DNA of 64,000 nucleotides from Rhodoferax sp. (GTDB lineage: Bacteria > Pseudomonadota > Gammaproteobacteria > Burkholderiales > Burkholderiaceae_C). The notes under the pieces are model-generated. The model was not told the origin of the DNA. It saw only the letters and a list, made by a program, of their open reading frames with translations, and did no database searches. Both the position numbers and the translations under genes were made by a program. Below, in pieces: positions 8,289 to 16,313 of this stretch. How positions within the stretch are numbered: the stretch's first letter is position 1; each line of letters begins with the position of its first letter. Where the stretch lies: positions 1-64,000 of the forward strand of contig VMTC01000074.1 of NCBI GenBank assembly GCA_013791765.1. Direction: 5' to 3'.

Positions 8289-9113
8289 ATGACTACCGGC
8301 GACGCGTTCAAACTTCCCCAAGGCCCGCAGCGCATCGTCTGTTTAACCGAAGAAACCACCGAGTGGCTGTACCTGCTGGGACAAGAGAGGCGCATTGTGG
8401 GCATTTCGGGCTACACCGTGCGGCCCAAACGGGCGCGGCAGGAAAAACCCCGAATCAGTGCCTTCACCAGCGCCAAGATCGACAAAATCCTGGCCTTAGA
8501 GCCCGACTGCGTGCTGGGGTTCTCTGACATGCAAGCGGACATTGCGTCGGCACTGATTCGCGCCGGGGTGCAGGTCACGGTGTTCAACCAGCGCAGCGTG
8601 GCCGAGATTTTCAGCGTGCTGTACCAGGTAGCTTGTCTGGTGGGGCAGGGTGAGCAGGGTTTTGCTTTGCTACAAAAAATGCAGCTGGATATGCAGGCGA
8701 TACAGGGGCTAGCGGCCAATTTGTCATATAGGCCCAAGATTTACTTTGAAGAGTGGGACACCCCTGCCATCAGCGCCATCCGCTGGGTCTCGGAGCTGAT
8801 GGGCATCGCTGGCGGTGACGACATCTTCCCTGAACTGGCCGCGCAAAGCTTGGGCAAGCACCGCATCATTGCCGACAGCGTCGAGATTGTGCGGCGCAAC
8901 CCCGACATCATCATTGGCTCGTGGTGCGGCAAGAAGTTTCGCCCTGAAACCGTGGCGGCGCGCCCGGGTTGGGAAAACGTCAATGCGGTCAAGCACGGCC
9001 AGCTGTTTGAGATCAAGTCTTGCGACATTCTGCAACCCGGCCCGGCGGCGTTGACCGACGGACTGGCGCAGTTGCACCGCATCGTCATGGACTGGAGCCG
9101 TGTCTATGGGTAA
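8289..9113 (+). CDS. BtuF-like cobalamin-binding domain protein without signal peptide
   Basis: This 274-residue protein has the helical-backbone periplasmic-binding-protein fold of BtuF/FhuD proteins (GPQRIVCLTEETTEWLYLLG near the N-terminus; PDIIIGSWCGKK and ARPGWENVNAVKHG toward the end). Unlike btuF at 9750 it starts directly at the domain with no signal peptide, lipobox or membrane segment, so it is probably cytoplasmic. Similar proteins occur beside cobalamin genes and are usually annotated cobalamin-binding or ABC substrate-binding protein. A dispersed repeat element is embedded in frame and encodes residues 126-147 (QKMQLDMQAIQGLAANL). It overlaps cobU by 8 bases. The role is inferred: cytosolic corrinoid binding or trafficking. 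Confidence 0.75.
   Translation: MTTGDAFKLPQGPQRIVCLTEETTEWLYLLGQERRIVGISGYTVRPKRARQEKPRISAFTSAKIDKILALEPDCVLGFSDMQADIASALIRAGVQVTVFNQRSVAEIFSVLYQVACLVGQGEQGFALLQKMQLDMQAIQGLAANLSYRPKIYFEEWDTPAISAIRWVSELMGIAGGDDIFPELAAQSLGKHRIIADSVEIVRRNPDIIIGSWCGKKFRPETVAARPGWENVNAVKHGQLFEIKSCDILQPGPAALTDGLAQLHRIVMDWSRVYG
8666..8730 (-). repeat. Dispersed GCCC-N19-AGCT element, copy 1
   Basis: Reverse-oriented copy inside the BtuF-like gene. Read on the minus strand it has AATTGGCC, then CTAGCCCC, then AGCTGCAT, with exactly 19 bases between GCCC and AGCT. It is translated in frame with no stop. Confidence 0.75.
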
Positions 9114-9753
9114 AGCGTTGCCAGTCGCCCGCAGCGAACTCATTCTGGGTGGCCAGAAAAGCGGCAAAAGCCGCCGCGGCGAGCTGCTGGCGCGTGACTG
9201 GCTGGCGCAGTCCGGCAGCCACCGCGCGGTACTGATCGCCACGGCGCAGCCATGGGACGACGAGATGCGCCAGCGCATCGGCCGCCACCAGTTGGATCGC
9301 GCCGAGCGGGTGCCGGGTATGCGCACGGTGGAAGAGCCTTTGAGGCTGGCCGAAGCGATCCAGAGCCACAGCCGCGCCGACACCTTGATCGTGGTCGACT
9401 GCCTGACGCTGTGGCTCACCAACTGCCTGATGCCTTTTGATGCCGAGTTGCCCTCTGACACGCCGGGCACCGTACCAACGCCCGCTGACGTTTCCCAAGA
9501 ATTTATAAGAAATAAGCCTCTAGCCCTTATAGATAAAACGCGAGTAGCTCTTCTTTTGGTAGCAATCAAGCAGGCTCCAGGGCCGCTGGTGCTGGTGGGC
9601 AACGAGATCGGTCTGGGTGTGATCCCGCTGGGCCGCGAGGTGCGCGCCTTTGTCGATGCGCTCGGCCTGCTGAACCAAAGCGTGGCCGGTGCCTGTCAGC
9701 GTGTCACGCTGATGGCCGCTGGCTTACCGTTGACTTTGAAGGATGTGACATGA
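9106..9753 (+). CDS. cobU: Adenosylcobinamide kinase / adenosylcobinamide-phosphate guanylyltransferase
   Basis: The protein has 215 residues with a P-loop GGQKSGKS at 15-22 and the CobU/CobP segments VLIATAQPWDDEM, RIGRHQLDR and VVDCLTLWLTN, followed by VGNEIGLGVIPLGREVR near the end. CobU phosphorylates adenosylcobinamide and then adds GMP to make adenosylcobinamide-GDP, the acceptor for CobS. The start is ATG 9106; GTG 9100 is also in frame. Residues 132-153 (EFIRNKPLALIDKTRVALLL) are encoded by an inserted dispersed repeat, located between the catalytic core and the conserved GNE motif. CobU normally has a variable loop there, so activity is probably retained. It overlaps btuF by ATGA. 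Confidence 0.93.
   Translation: MGKALPVARSELILGGQKSGKSRRGELLARDWLAQSGSHRAVLIATAQPWDDEMRQRIGRHQLDRAERVPGMRTVEEPLRLAEAIQSHSRADTLIVVDCLTLWLTNCLMPFDAELPSDTPGTVPTPADVSQEFIRNKPLALIDKTRVALLLVAIKQAPGPLVLVGNEIGLGVIPLGREVRAFVDALGLLNQSVAGACQRVTLMAAGLPLTLKDVT
9499..9565 (+). repeat. Dispersed GCCC-N19-AGCT element, copy 2
   Basis: Forward copy within cobU: AATAAGCCTCTAGCCC, 19 bases, then AGCTCTT, ending GGTAGC. Its local AT content (runs of AATTTATAAGAAATAAG) contrasts sharply with the GC-rich gene around it. Translated in the frame CCT CTA GCC CTT, the same frame as copies in cbiB, cobS and jetB. Confidence 0.8.
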
Positions 9754-10673
9754 AACAACTGTTCGCCAAGATGCTCAATGCTTGGCCTGTCAAAGGGTGC
9801 AAGCTGATGCGTTGCCTGGCGTTCATCGGCGTCGCTGCCAGTGCCCAAGCCTTTGACGTCACCGATGACAGCGGTGTCGTGGTCCACCTGACCCAACCGC
9901 CGCAGCGCATCGTCAGCCTGCTGCCGTCGCTGACCGAGTCCGTGTGTGAGCTGGGCGCCTGCGCCCGACTGGTGGGGGTGGACCGTTACTCCAACTACCC
10001 GGCCAGCCTGCAAAAACTGCCGCAGGTGGGCGGCGGGCTCGACCCCAACATCGAGGCCATTGTGGCGCTGCGCCCGGACGTGGTGCTGATGGCCGTGTCC
10101 TCACGCGCCAGTGAGCGGCTGCGCTCGCTGGGTATCAAGGTGGTCTCGCTGGAGCCCAAAACCCACGCCGATGTGCAGCGCGTGATGCTGAAAATTGGCG
10201 AGGTGCTGGCGGTGCCTGATGCCGCCAAAATTTGGCGCGTGATTGATGCCGGTGTGTCGGCCGCAGCGCAGTCGGTGCCAGCCTCAGCCAAGGGCACGCG
10301 GGTGTACTTCGAGGTCAACCAAGGCCCGTATGCGGCGGGCGAGTCGTCGTTCATCGGCGAGACGCTCACGCGCCTGGGCGTGAAAAACATCGTGCCCGCC
10401 AAGCTCGGGCCGTTTCCCAAACTCAACCCCGAATACATCGTGCGCGCCAACCCGGACCTGATCATGGTCGGTGAGCGCAACGCCGGGGGTCTGACGCAGC
10501 GCCCCGGCTGGCACAGCATTCGCGCAGTGCATGACAACCGCCTTTGCATCTTCAGCACCGAACAGGCCGACTCGCTGGTGCGCCCGGGGCCGCGCATGGC
10601 TGAAGGCGCGCGGCTGATGGCGCAGTGCCTGAGCGACAAGGCGCCCAAATCCACAGCCGGGGCCAAACCTTGA
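9750..10673 (+). CDS. btuF: Periplasmic cobalamin-binding protein of the BtuCDF transporter
   Basis: A 307-residue protein with an N-terminal signal sequence (LMRCLAFIGVAASAQA, cleavage near residue 34), followed by the class III periplasmic-binding-protein fold: PPQRIVSLLPSLTESVCELGA, LVGVDRYSNYPA, VGGGLDPNIEAIVALRPDVVL, and C-terminal NPDLIMVGERN and QRPGWHSIRAVHDNR. This matches BtuF, which delivers cobalamin to BtuCD. It overlaps both neighbours (ATGA with cobU; TTGA or close spacing with btuC), so the transporter is one transcription unit with cobU. The long pre-signal N-terminus suggests the true start could be the ATG coding residue 8 or 20. Confidence 0.9.
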   Translation: MKQLFAKMLNAWPVKGCKLMRCLAFIGVAASAQAFDVTDDSGVVVHLTQPPQRIVSLLPSLTESVCELGACARLVGVDRYSNYPASLQKLPQVGGGLDPNIEAIVALRPDVVLMAVSSRASERLRSLGIKVVSLEPKTHADVQRVMLKIGEVLAVPDAAKIWRVIDAGVSAAAQSVPASAKGTRVYFEVNQGPYAAGESSFIGETLTRLGVKNIVPAKLGPFPKLNPEYIVRANPDLIMVGERNAGGLTQRPGWHSIRAVHDNRLCIFSTEQADSLVRPGPRMAEGARLMAQCLSDKAPKSTAGAKP

Positions 10674-10681
10674 CCCAGCGC

Positions 10682-11746
10682 ATGTCGTTTCTGGTCTGGT
10701 CGCTGGTGCTGTTAAGCCTGGCGCTCACTGGCTTGGGCGTGTGTGTGGGCAGCACCGGGTTTGAAAACCTGATCGGTCCGCTGCTGCACCCGAACATCGA
10801 CCCGGCCAAGACCGCCATGGCGCAGCAAATCGTTGGACAGATTCGCCTGCCGCGTACCCTGGGTGCCTGGGCCGCTGGCGCTTTGCTGGGGCTGGCCGGT
10901 GCCGTGGCGCAGGGTTTGTTTCGCAATCCGCTGGCTGACCCCTATCTGCTGGGCAGTGCCTCGGGCGCATCGCTGGGTGTGGCGCTGACGCTGGCGGTGT
11001 TGGGTGGTGGCGCGGGCATGCTGGGCGGCAGCATGATGAATGGCGGCACAGCGGTGAGTGTGTTTTCGGGCAGCGTGCTGGTGCGCTTGGGCCTGACTGG
11101 TGCGGCGTTTGTCGGCGCGGTGCTGGCGGTGTTGCTGACGCTGGCGCTGTCCAAAGGTGTGCAGCACACGCTGCGCCTGCTGCTGGCGGGTGTGGTGGTG
11201 GGTGTGGTGTTGGGTGCGGCGACGCAGATGGTGTTGCTGTTTTCGCCGGATTCGTTGCAAGCGATGCAGGCGTTTATGTTGGGCTCGACCGCGTTTGTCG
11301 GCTGGGCCGCGTGTGCCTTGATGGCTGGCATCTGGGTCTTGTGCATGTCGGTGGGCGGCCTGCTGGGGCGCGTGCTCGACGGCCTGAGTCTGGGTGAAGC
11401 CACCGCGCACAGCCTGGGCTTGCCGCTGGGCAGTTTGCGCATTGCGCTGGTGGCAGTGCTGGCGCTGGCCACGGGTACGGCGGTGGCACAAACCGGCTTG
11501 ATTGCTTTTGTCGGGCTGGCCGCACCGCACCTGGTGCGCTCGGTCATCAAAACCACGCACGGCCGCCTGATGCTGCTGGCCAGCTTGATGGGCGGCGCTT
11601 TGTTGATGGCTGCCGACACCCTGGCACGCTGGTTGATTGCGCCGCAGGAATTGCCGGTGGGCGTGCTCACGGCGGTGCTGGGCGGCGGCTACCTGCTGTG
11701 GCTGATGCACCGCAACAGCCGTGGTTTTGCCGGAGGTGCGCAGTGA
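10682..11746 (+). CDS. btuC: Cobalamin ABC transporter permease
   Basis: A 354-residue FecCD-family permease with about ten membrane helices. Family motifs include RLPRTLGAWAAGALLGLAGA, QGLFRNPLADPYLLGSASGA and, near the end, GLIAFVGLAAPHLVRS with the coupling-helix region. It forms the inner-membrane channel of BtuCD. The chosen ATG at 10682 follows btuF closely; a TTG at 10670 that overlaps the btuF stop is an alternative. The gene is extremely GC-rich with strong third-position bias. Confidence 0.92.
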   Translation: MSFLVWSLVLLSLALTGLGVCVGSTGFENLIGPLLHPNIDPAKTAMAQQIVGQIRLPRTLGAWAAGALLGLAGAVAQGLFRNPLADPYLLGSASGASLGVALTLAVLGGGAGMLGGSMMNGGTAVSVFSGSVLVRLGLTGAAFVGAVLAVLLTLALSKGVQHTLRLLLAGVVVGVVLGAATQMVLLFSPDSLQAMQAFMLGSTAFVGWAACALMAGIWVLCMSVGGLLGRVLDGLSLGEATAHSLGLPLGSLRIALVAVLALATGTAVAQTGLIAFVGLAAPHLVRSVIKTTHGRLMLLASLMGGALLMAADTLARWLIAPQELPVGVLTAVLGGGYLLWLMHRNSRGFAGGAQ

Positions 11747-12519
11747 TTAGTGCTACACATTCGATAGCTGTTAAGGCAAGCGGTATAAGGGCTAGCATCG
11801 GAAATACCGAGATATTGCACGACATTTCGCTGAGCCTGCCGCAAGGCCGCTGGACCAGCATCGTCGGCCCCAACGGCGCGGGCAAATCGACCCTGCTCAA
11901 GGTGCTGGCGGGCCTGCTGCCGCACACTGGACGCGTCCAATTGCTGGGCCACGATCTGCACAGCTTGCCCCACCGCACCCGTGCCCGGCAACTCGCCTGG
12001 CTCGGGCAAAACGAGTCGTCGGGCGATGATTTGACGGTGTGGGACGTGGCACTGTTGGGCCGCTTGCCGCATCAGGACTGGCTGGCTGCGCCCAGCGCCA
12101 AAGACTTTGCAGCGGCAGAACTCGCCCTCAAATCCACCCAGGCCTGGGATTGGCGCGCACGTAGCCTGGGCCAGCTCTCAGGTGGCGAGCGCCAGCGGGT
12201 ACTGCTGGCCCGTGCTTTGGCGGTGCAGGCGCAGGTGCTGCTGATGGACGAGCCGCTGGCCAACCTGGACCCACCGCACCAAGCCGACTGGCTGGGTGTG
12301 GTGCGCTGCCTGCTGGAAACCGGTGTCACGGTGGTCAGCGTGCTGCATGAAATCAGCATGGCGCTGCATGCCGATGAACTGGTCATCATGGCCGCTGGCC
12401 GCATCACCCACCAAGGCGCGTGTGCCGATGCCGCCACCCACCGCGCGCTGGAAGCCGTGTTTGACAAGCGCATCACCATTCACCCGCTGGCCAACCAGTG
12501 GGTGGCGTTGCCCAATTAA
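11743..12519 (+). CDS. btuD: Cobalamin ABC transporter ATP-binding protein
   Basis: A 258-residue ABC ATPase: Walker A GPNGAGKS (42-49), Q-loop near LAWLGQNE, signature LSGGE (145-149), Walker B LLMDEP with D169, and a switch His in SVLHEIS. It powers BtuCD. The start is a GTG overlapping the btuC stop (GTGA) and preceded by GGAGGT at 11731-11736. The first residues after the start ([17 protein letters not shown], about 3-22) are encoded by a dispersed repeat copy, meaning the repeat supplies the protein's N-terminus. Function is otherwise standard. Confidence 0.92.
   Translation: MISATHSIAVKASGIRASIGNTEILHDISLSLPQGRWTSIVGPNGAGKSTLLKVLAGLLPHTGRVQLLGHDLHSLPHRTRARQLAWLGQNESSGDDLTVWDVALLGRLPHQDWLAAPSAKDFAAAELALKSTQAWDWRARSLGQLSGGERQRVLLARALAVQAQVLLMDEPLANLDPPHQADWLGVVRCLLETGVTVVSVLHEISMALHADELVIMAAGRITHQGACADAATHRALEAVFDKRITIHPLANQWVALPN
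11751..11807 (-). repeat. Dispersed GCCC-N19-AGCT element, copy 3
   Basis: Reverse-oriented copy at the extreme 5' end of btuD. On the minus strand: GATGCTAGCCC, 19 bases, AGCTATCG, then TGTAGC. Translated in frame right after the start codon. Confidence 0.75.
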
Positions 12520-12521
12520 AT

Positions 12522-13091
12522 ATGCAAAACGAAACTCCACCTATCAGCAAGCCCTACGACAAACCCGAGGGCGAGCGTCGTGGGCTGATCATCGTCAATA
12601 CCGGCGACGGAAAAGGCAAAAGCACCGCTGCGTTTGGTCTAGCCCTGCGCGCGCACGGGCGCGGCAAGGCCGTCAAGATTTTCCAGTTCATGAAAGTCCC
12701 CAGCGCACGTTTTGGCGAGCACCGCATGTTTGAGCAACTGGGCATTCCGATTGAAGGGCTCGGTGATGGTTTTAGCTGGAAGAGCCAGGACCTGGAACAC
12801 TCGGCCCAACTGGCGCGCAATGGCTGGCAAAAAGCCAAAGCCGCCATCCTGAGTGGCGACTACTTCATGGTGACGCTGGACGAGATCACCTACCCGCTGA
12901 TTTACGGCTGGATGCCGATTGACGCTGTGCTTGACACCTTGAAAGCCCGTCCCAGCCATGTGCATGTGGTGTTGACGGGGCGGCGTTGCCCGAGCGAGAT
13001 CATCGAACTGGCCGACACCGTGACCGAGATGCAGATGGTCAAACACGCGTTCCAGGCCGGCATCCCGGCCCAGCGCGGCATTGAAGACTGA
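12522..13091 (+). CDS. cobO: Cob(I)yrinic acid a,c-diamide adenosyltransferase (CobA/CobO/BtuR family)
   Basis: A 189-residue cytoplasmic enzyme with P-loop GDGKGKST at 28-35 (the reversed P-loop orientation typical of this family), followed by [13 protein letters not shown] and VKIFQFMK, then [13 protein letters not shown] and the VLTGRRCP segment. It transfers the 5'-deoxyadenosyl group of ATP to Co(I) corrinoids, giving adenosylcobalamin precursors. The ATG at 12522 lies two bases after the btuD stop; a longer frame overlaps btuD but lacks family similarity. Confidence 0.93.
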   Translation: MQNETPPISKPYDKPEGERRGLIIVNTGDGKGKSTAAFGLALRAHGRGKAVKIFQFMKVPSARFGEHRMFEQLGIPIEGLGDGFSWKSQDLEHSAQLARNGWQKAKAAILSGDYFMVTLDEITYPLIYGWMPIDAVLDTLKARPSHVHVVLTGRRCPSEIIELADTVTEMQMVKHAFQAGIPAQRGIED

Positions 13092-13159
13092 GCTGCCATG
13101 TCTGCTGTTGCCGGGCGCCGTGGGCCAGCCGCTGCCAAAACCCTGAGGGGGCAAAAAAG

Positions 13160-14122
13160 ATGATGGCATTCGCTCTGGCTTTGCTCGTGGCCCTGGCGGT
13201 AGACCGCTACTTCGGTGAGCCACGCGCGCGCCTGCACCCGGTGGTGTGGATGGGCAACTACCTGGGCTGGGCGGGGGCGTGGGTGCAGCGCCGTGCCCAG
13301 CAGAACCCGCAGCAGCCGGACTTCAAGGCTTTTTGGCTTGCAGCCCTCGTGTGGTGTGCGGGTGCAGTTATTGTTTTAGGAGTGGCTTGGGGTTTGCAGG
13401 CGGCGCTTGGCAGTTTGCCCTGGTGGGCCGCTGGCGTGTTGCTGGGCCTGCTGCTCAAGCCGCTGCTGGCCTGGGCCATGCTGAAAAGCGAGGTGCTGGC
13501 GGTGGAAACGGCCTTGGCTGAATCGCTTGAAGCGGGCCGGGAGCGCCTGCGTTGGCTGGTGAGCCGCGATGTTACGGCGTTGACCGACACCCAAGTGCGC
13601 GAGAGCGCCATCGAGACGCTGGCCGAAAACCTGAACGACTCGGTCGTCGCGCCCATTTTCTGGTTTGTGCTGCTGGGCCTGCCCGGTGCCGCGCTGTATC
13701 GCTTTGCCAACACGGCCGATGCCATGTGGGGCTACCCCGGCCTTTACCAGGGCCAGAACTGGGCCTGGGCGGGCAAGTGGGCGGCGCGCGTCGACGATGG
13801 CTTGAGCTGGCTGCCCGCGCGCATCACCGCGCTGCTCTTGCTGCTGGCAACAGGGGTGCGAGGCTTGGCGCTGGCAGGGCGTTTGCGCGCCGAGGCGGTC
13901 AAAACCCCGTCGCCTAACAGCGGCTGGCCCATGGCGGCGATGGCCTTGGCTCTGGATGTGGGCTTGCACAAACCCGGTGTGTATGTGCTCAATCCAAAGG
14001 GGCGAGTCGCGCTGAAGCAGGATAGCGTGCAAGCCCTGGTTTATGCATCAAATACGCTTCTGGCCCTCGTCGTTATTGCGCAAGCAGCTATTGTATTTAT
14101 AGCGATTGGGGCGCAGCCATGA
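13160..14122 (+). CDS. cbiB: Adenosylcobinamide-phosphate synthase
   Basis: A 320-residue inner-membrane protein (CbiB/CobD family). Diagnostic segments are DRYFGEPRARLHPVVWMGN near the start, SRDVTALTDTQVRESAIETL and ENLNDSVVAPIFWF in the middle, and TADAMWGYPGLY. It joins adenosylcobyric acid to (R)-1-amino-2-propanol phosphate. The C-terminus (about 294-315, SNTLLALVVIAQAAIVFIAI) is encoded by a dispersed repeat copy that here yields a hydrophobic segment serving as a plausible last membrane helix. It overlaps the next gene by ATGA. The name cobD is also used for this gene; cbiB avoids confusion with the aminotransferase downstream. Confidence 0.93.
   Translation: MMAFALALLVALAVDRYFGEPRARLHPVVWMGNYLGWAGAWVQRRAQQNPQQPDFKAFWLAALVWCAGAVIVLGVAWGLQAALGSLPWWAAGVLLGLLLKPLLAWAMLKSEVLAVETALAESLEAGRERLRWLVSRDVTALTDTQVRESAIETLAENLNDSVVAPIFWFVLLGLPGAALYRFANTADAMWGYPGLYQGQNWAWAGKWAARVDDGLSWLPARITALLLLLATGVRGLALAGRLRAEAVKTPSPNSGWPMAAMALALDVGLHKPGVYVLNPKGRVALKQDSVQALVYASNTLLALVVIAQAAIVFIAIGAQP
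14041..14103 (+). repeat. Dispersed GCCC-N19-AGCT element, copy 4
   Basis: Forward copy at the 3' end of cbiB: AATACGCTTCTGGCCC, 19 bases, AGCTATTG, ending TTTATAGC. Read in frame CTT CTG GCC CTC. Confidence 0.78.
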
Positions 14123-15180
14123 AGCCCTTGGCACGCATTCACGGCGGACCGGACGCACAGGGCGCGCCGCTGTATGACTTCTCCAGCAACAGCAACGCCT
14201 GTGGCCCGTGCCCCCAAGTCCTGGCCGCCGTGCAGGCAGCCGATGCCACTCGCTACCCCGACGCTGCCTATACCGATTTGCGGGGCGCTCTGGCACGCTT
14301 TCACGGCGTGGCGCCTTGGCGCGTGGTGCTGGCGAGTAGCGCCAGCGAGTTCATTTTTCGCATCACGGCGTGGGTCAAAGGGCAGGGCACCGGGCAGGCA
14401 GCGCGCACCGTATGCCTGCCGCGCCATGCCTATGGCGACTACGCCCATGCCGCGCAGGCGTTGGGTCTGCAGTCAACGACTGAGCCTGATGCAGCGCATT
14501 TGGTCTGGGCCTGCGAGCCTTCCAGCCCCTTGGGGCGGGACCACACCACCTGGCCTGCGTGGCTGCAGCGCGGCGCAGACGGCGCACTGCACTACAGCCC
14601 CGCCGCACCCGAGCCGCTGTGCAACACCGTGGTGCTGGACAGCGCTTACGCACCGCTGCGCCTGGGTGGCGCGCCCAGCCTGAGCCACGCGCAGCGCGCC
14701 AAGGTGTGGCAATTGTTTTCCCCCAACAAGGCCCTGGGCCTGACCGGCGTGCGCGCCGCCTATGCCATTGCCCCCTTTGATGCGCAACCAGCCGCTGCGC
14801 AGCTGGACGCCCTGGCCCCCTCCTGGGTGCTGGGCGCGCACGGCGTGGCCCTGCTGATGGCGTGGACGCAGACGGACACCCAAGCCTGGTTGCACAGCAG
14901 CCTGCAGACGCTGCGCGGCTGGAAGCAGCGCCAGGTGCAGGGTCTGCAAGCCTTGGGCTGGACCGTGCAGCCCAGCGACACCTCGTTTTTCTGCGCCCAG
15001 CCGCCGCAGGGTGTGGATGCTGTAGCGCTGTGCGCACAGCTGCGCACCCAGGGCATCAAGCTGCGCGATGCCACCTCGTTTGGGCTGCCCGGCTGGGTGC
15101 GCTTGGGGGTGTTGCCGCCGCAGGCGCAGGATGCGCTGGGGGCGGCGCTTCAAACCACGATCAACAAAGGCCAGACATGA
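14119..15180 (+). CDS. PLP-dependent threonine-phosphate decarboxylase / cobalamin-pathway aminotransferase
   Basis: A 353-residue fold-type I PLP enzyme. N-terminal IHGGPDAQGAPLYDFSSNSNACGP and RYPDAAYTDLRGALARFHG are characteristic of CobC (Rhodobacter/Pseudomonas naming) or CobD (Salmonella), related to histidinol-phosphate aminotransferase. The PLP lysine is K204 in FSPNKALGLTGVRAAY. The Salmonella enzyme makes (R)-1-amino-2-propanol phosphate from threonine phosphate, the substrate for the CbiB product immediately upstream, so context supports that reaction. Coupled by ATGA on both sides (cbiB, queE). Decarboxylase versus transaminase cannot be settled from sequence. Confidence 0.85.
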   Translation: MKPLARIHGGPDAQGAPLYDFSSNSNACGPCPQVLAAVQAADATRYPDAAYTDLRGALARFHGVAPWRVVLASSASEFIFRITAWVKGQGTGQAARTVCLPRHAYGDYAHAAQALGLQSTTEPDAAHLVWACEPSSPLGRDHTTWPAWLQRGADGALHYSPAAPEPLCNTVVLDSAYAPLRLGGAPSLSHAQRAKVWQLFSPNKALGLTGVRAAYAIAPFDAQPAAAQLDALAPSWVLGAHGVALLMAWTQTDTQAWLHSSLQTLRGWKQRQVQGLQALGWTVQPSDTSFFCAQPPQGVDAVALCAQLRTQGIKLRDATSFGLPGWVRLGVLPPQAQDALGAALQTTINKGQT

Positions 15181-15812
15181 CCTACAGCGTCAAAGAAATT
15201 TTCTATACCTTGCAGGGCGAAGGTCAGCATGCCGGGCGTCCTGCCGTTTTCTGTCGCTTTGCAGGTTGCAATTTGTGGAGCGGCGCCGAGGACAGCCGGG
15301 CCAAAGCCGTCTGCCAGTTTTGCGACACCGATTTTGTCGGTACCGATGGCGAAGGCGGTGGCAAGTTCAGGCACGCTGAGACCCTGGCCGCCGCCATCAA
15401 CCGCTTGTGGCCCGCGTCTTACCCGGCCAGCAAATACGTGGTGTTCACCGGGGGCGAGCCGCTGCTGCAACTCGACGGCGCACTCATCAAGGCCATGCAC
15501 CATGCCGGCTTCGAGGTCGCCATTGAAACCAACGGCACCTTGGCGGTGCCCGTTGGCGTCGACTGGGTGTGCGTCAGCCCCAAGATGGGCTCTGCGCTGG
15601 AGGTACGCACCGGCCATGAGATCAAAGTGGTCATCCCGCAGGCGGGGCAAGTGTTGGACGACTACGCCTGCCTGGCCTTTGACCATTATTTTGTGCAAGC
15701 CATGGACGGCCCACGTCAAAAAGAGAACCTGCGCATGGCCATTGACTACTGCAAAGCCCATCCCCAGTGGAAGCTCAGCCTGCAGACCCATAAACTGCTT
15801 CAAATCCCTTAA
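15177..15812 (+). CDS. queE: 7-carboxy-7-deazaguanine synthase (radical SAM)
   Basis: A 211-residue radical SAM enzyme starting MTYSVKEIFYTLQGEGQHAGR. The cluster cysteines are C31, C46 and C49, a C-x14-C-x2-C arrangement, as in the Burkholderia-type QueE instead of the standard C-x3-C-x2-C. Further motifs are VVFTGGEPLLQLD (GGE) and AIETNGTLAVP. It converts 6-carboxytetrahydropterin to 7-carboxy-7-deazaguanine in queuosine synthesis; QueD downstream makes its substrate. The chosen ATG overlaps the preceding stop (ATGA). The frame stays open far upstream but that part is a shadow of the aminotransferase gene. Confidence 0.92.
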   Translation: MTYSVKEIFYTLQGEGQHAGRPAVFCRFAGCNLWSGAEDSRAKAVCQFCDTDFVGTDGEGGGKFRHAETLAAAINRLWPASYPASKYVVFTGGEPLLQLDGALIKAMHHAGFEVAIETNGTLAVPVGVDWVCVSPKMGSALEVRTGHEIKVVIPQAGQVLDDYACLAFDHYFVQAMDGPRQKENLRMAIDYCKAHPQWKLSLQTHKLLQIP

Positions 15813-15844
15813 TTTCGCCGAACACGCTTGCCTCACGCCACACC

Positions 15845-16288
15845 ATGCTTACCATCACCCGAAAAATGGAATTCGATGCCGGTCATCGCATTCCCGACCA
15901 CAAGAGCCAGTGCCGCAACCTGCACGGCCACCGCTACACCCTGCTCATCACCCTCACCGGTGATGTGGTGCAACAAGAGGGCGAGTCCGACAACGGCATG
16001 ATCATGGATTTTGGCGATATCAAGGCGCTGGCCAACCAGCACCTGGTCAAGCTCTGGGACCACGCCTTCATCGTCTCCGCGCACGACACCGTGGTGCGAG
16101 ATTTTCTGGACAGCATGCCGAACCACAAAACAGTGGTCATTGATCGCGTGCCCACGGTTGAAAATCTGGCCAAGATTGCCTTCGATATTTTGAAGGATGT
16201 CTACCAGGGCCGCTACGGCAGACACCTGTCTCTGGCGAAGGTCACCTTGTATGAAACGCCCAATTGCTGGGCTGAGATTGACGGCTAG
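15845..16288 (+). CDS. queD: 6-carboxy-5,6,7,8-tetrahydropterin synthase
   Basis: A 147-residue PTPS-family protein. Zinc ligands H14, H27 and H29 (DAGHRIPDH, NLHGHRY) and the catalytic C23 are present. In the C-terminal part LYETPNCWAEI supplies the conserved glutamate. QueD converts 7,8-dihydroneopterin triphosphate to 6-carboxytetrahydropterin, feeding QueE just upstream. The pair sits inside a cobalamin operon, 32 bp apart. Length is at the upper end of the bacterial QueD range. Identification is firm. Confidence 0.92.
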   Translation: MLTITRKMEFDAGHRIPDHKSQCRNLHGHRYTLLITLTGDVVQQEGESDNGMIMDFGDIKALANQHLVKLWDHAFIVSAHDTVVRDFLDSMPNHKTVVIDRVPTVENLAKIAFDILKDVYQGRYGRHLSLAKVTLYETPNCWAEIDG

Positions 16289-16313
16289 CGCGGCCTGCGA
16301 TGCGCCTGCTTTC

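Noticed and set aside
10712..11710. 332-codon reverse frame in btuC
   Set aside because: Gln/His/Arg-rich antisense of repeated GCTGGC-type codons in the BtuC helices.
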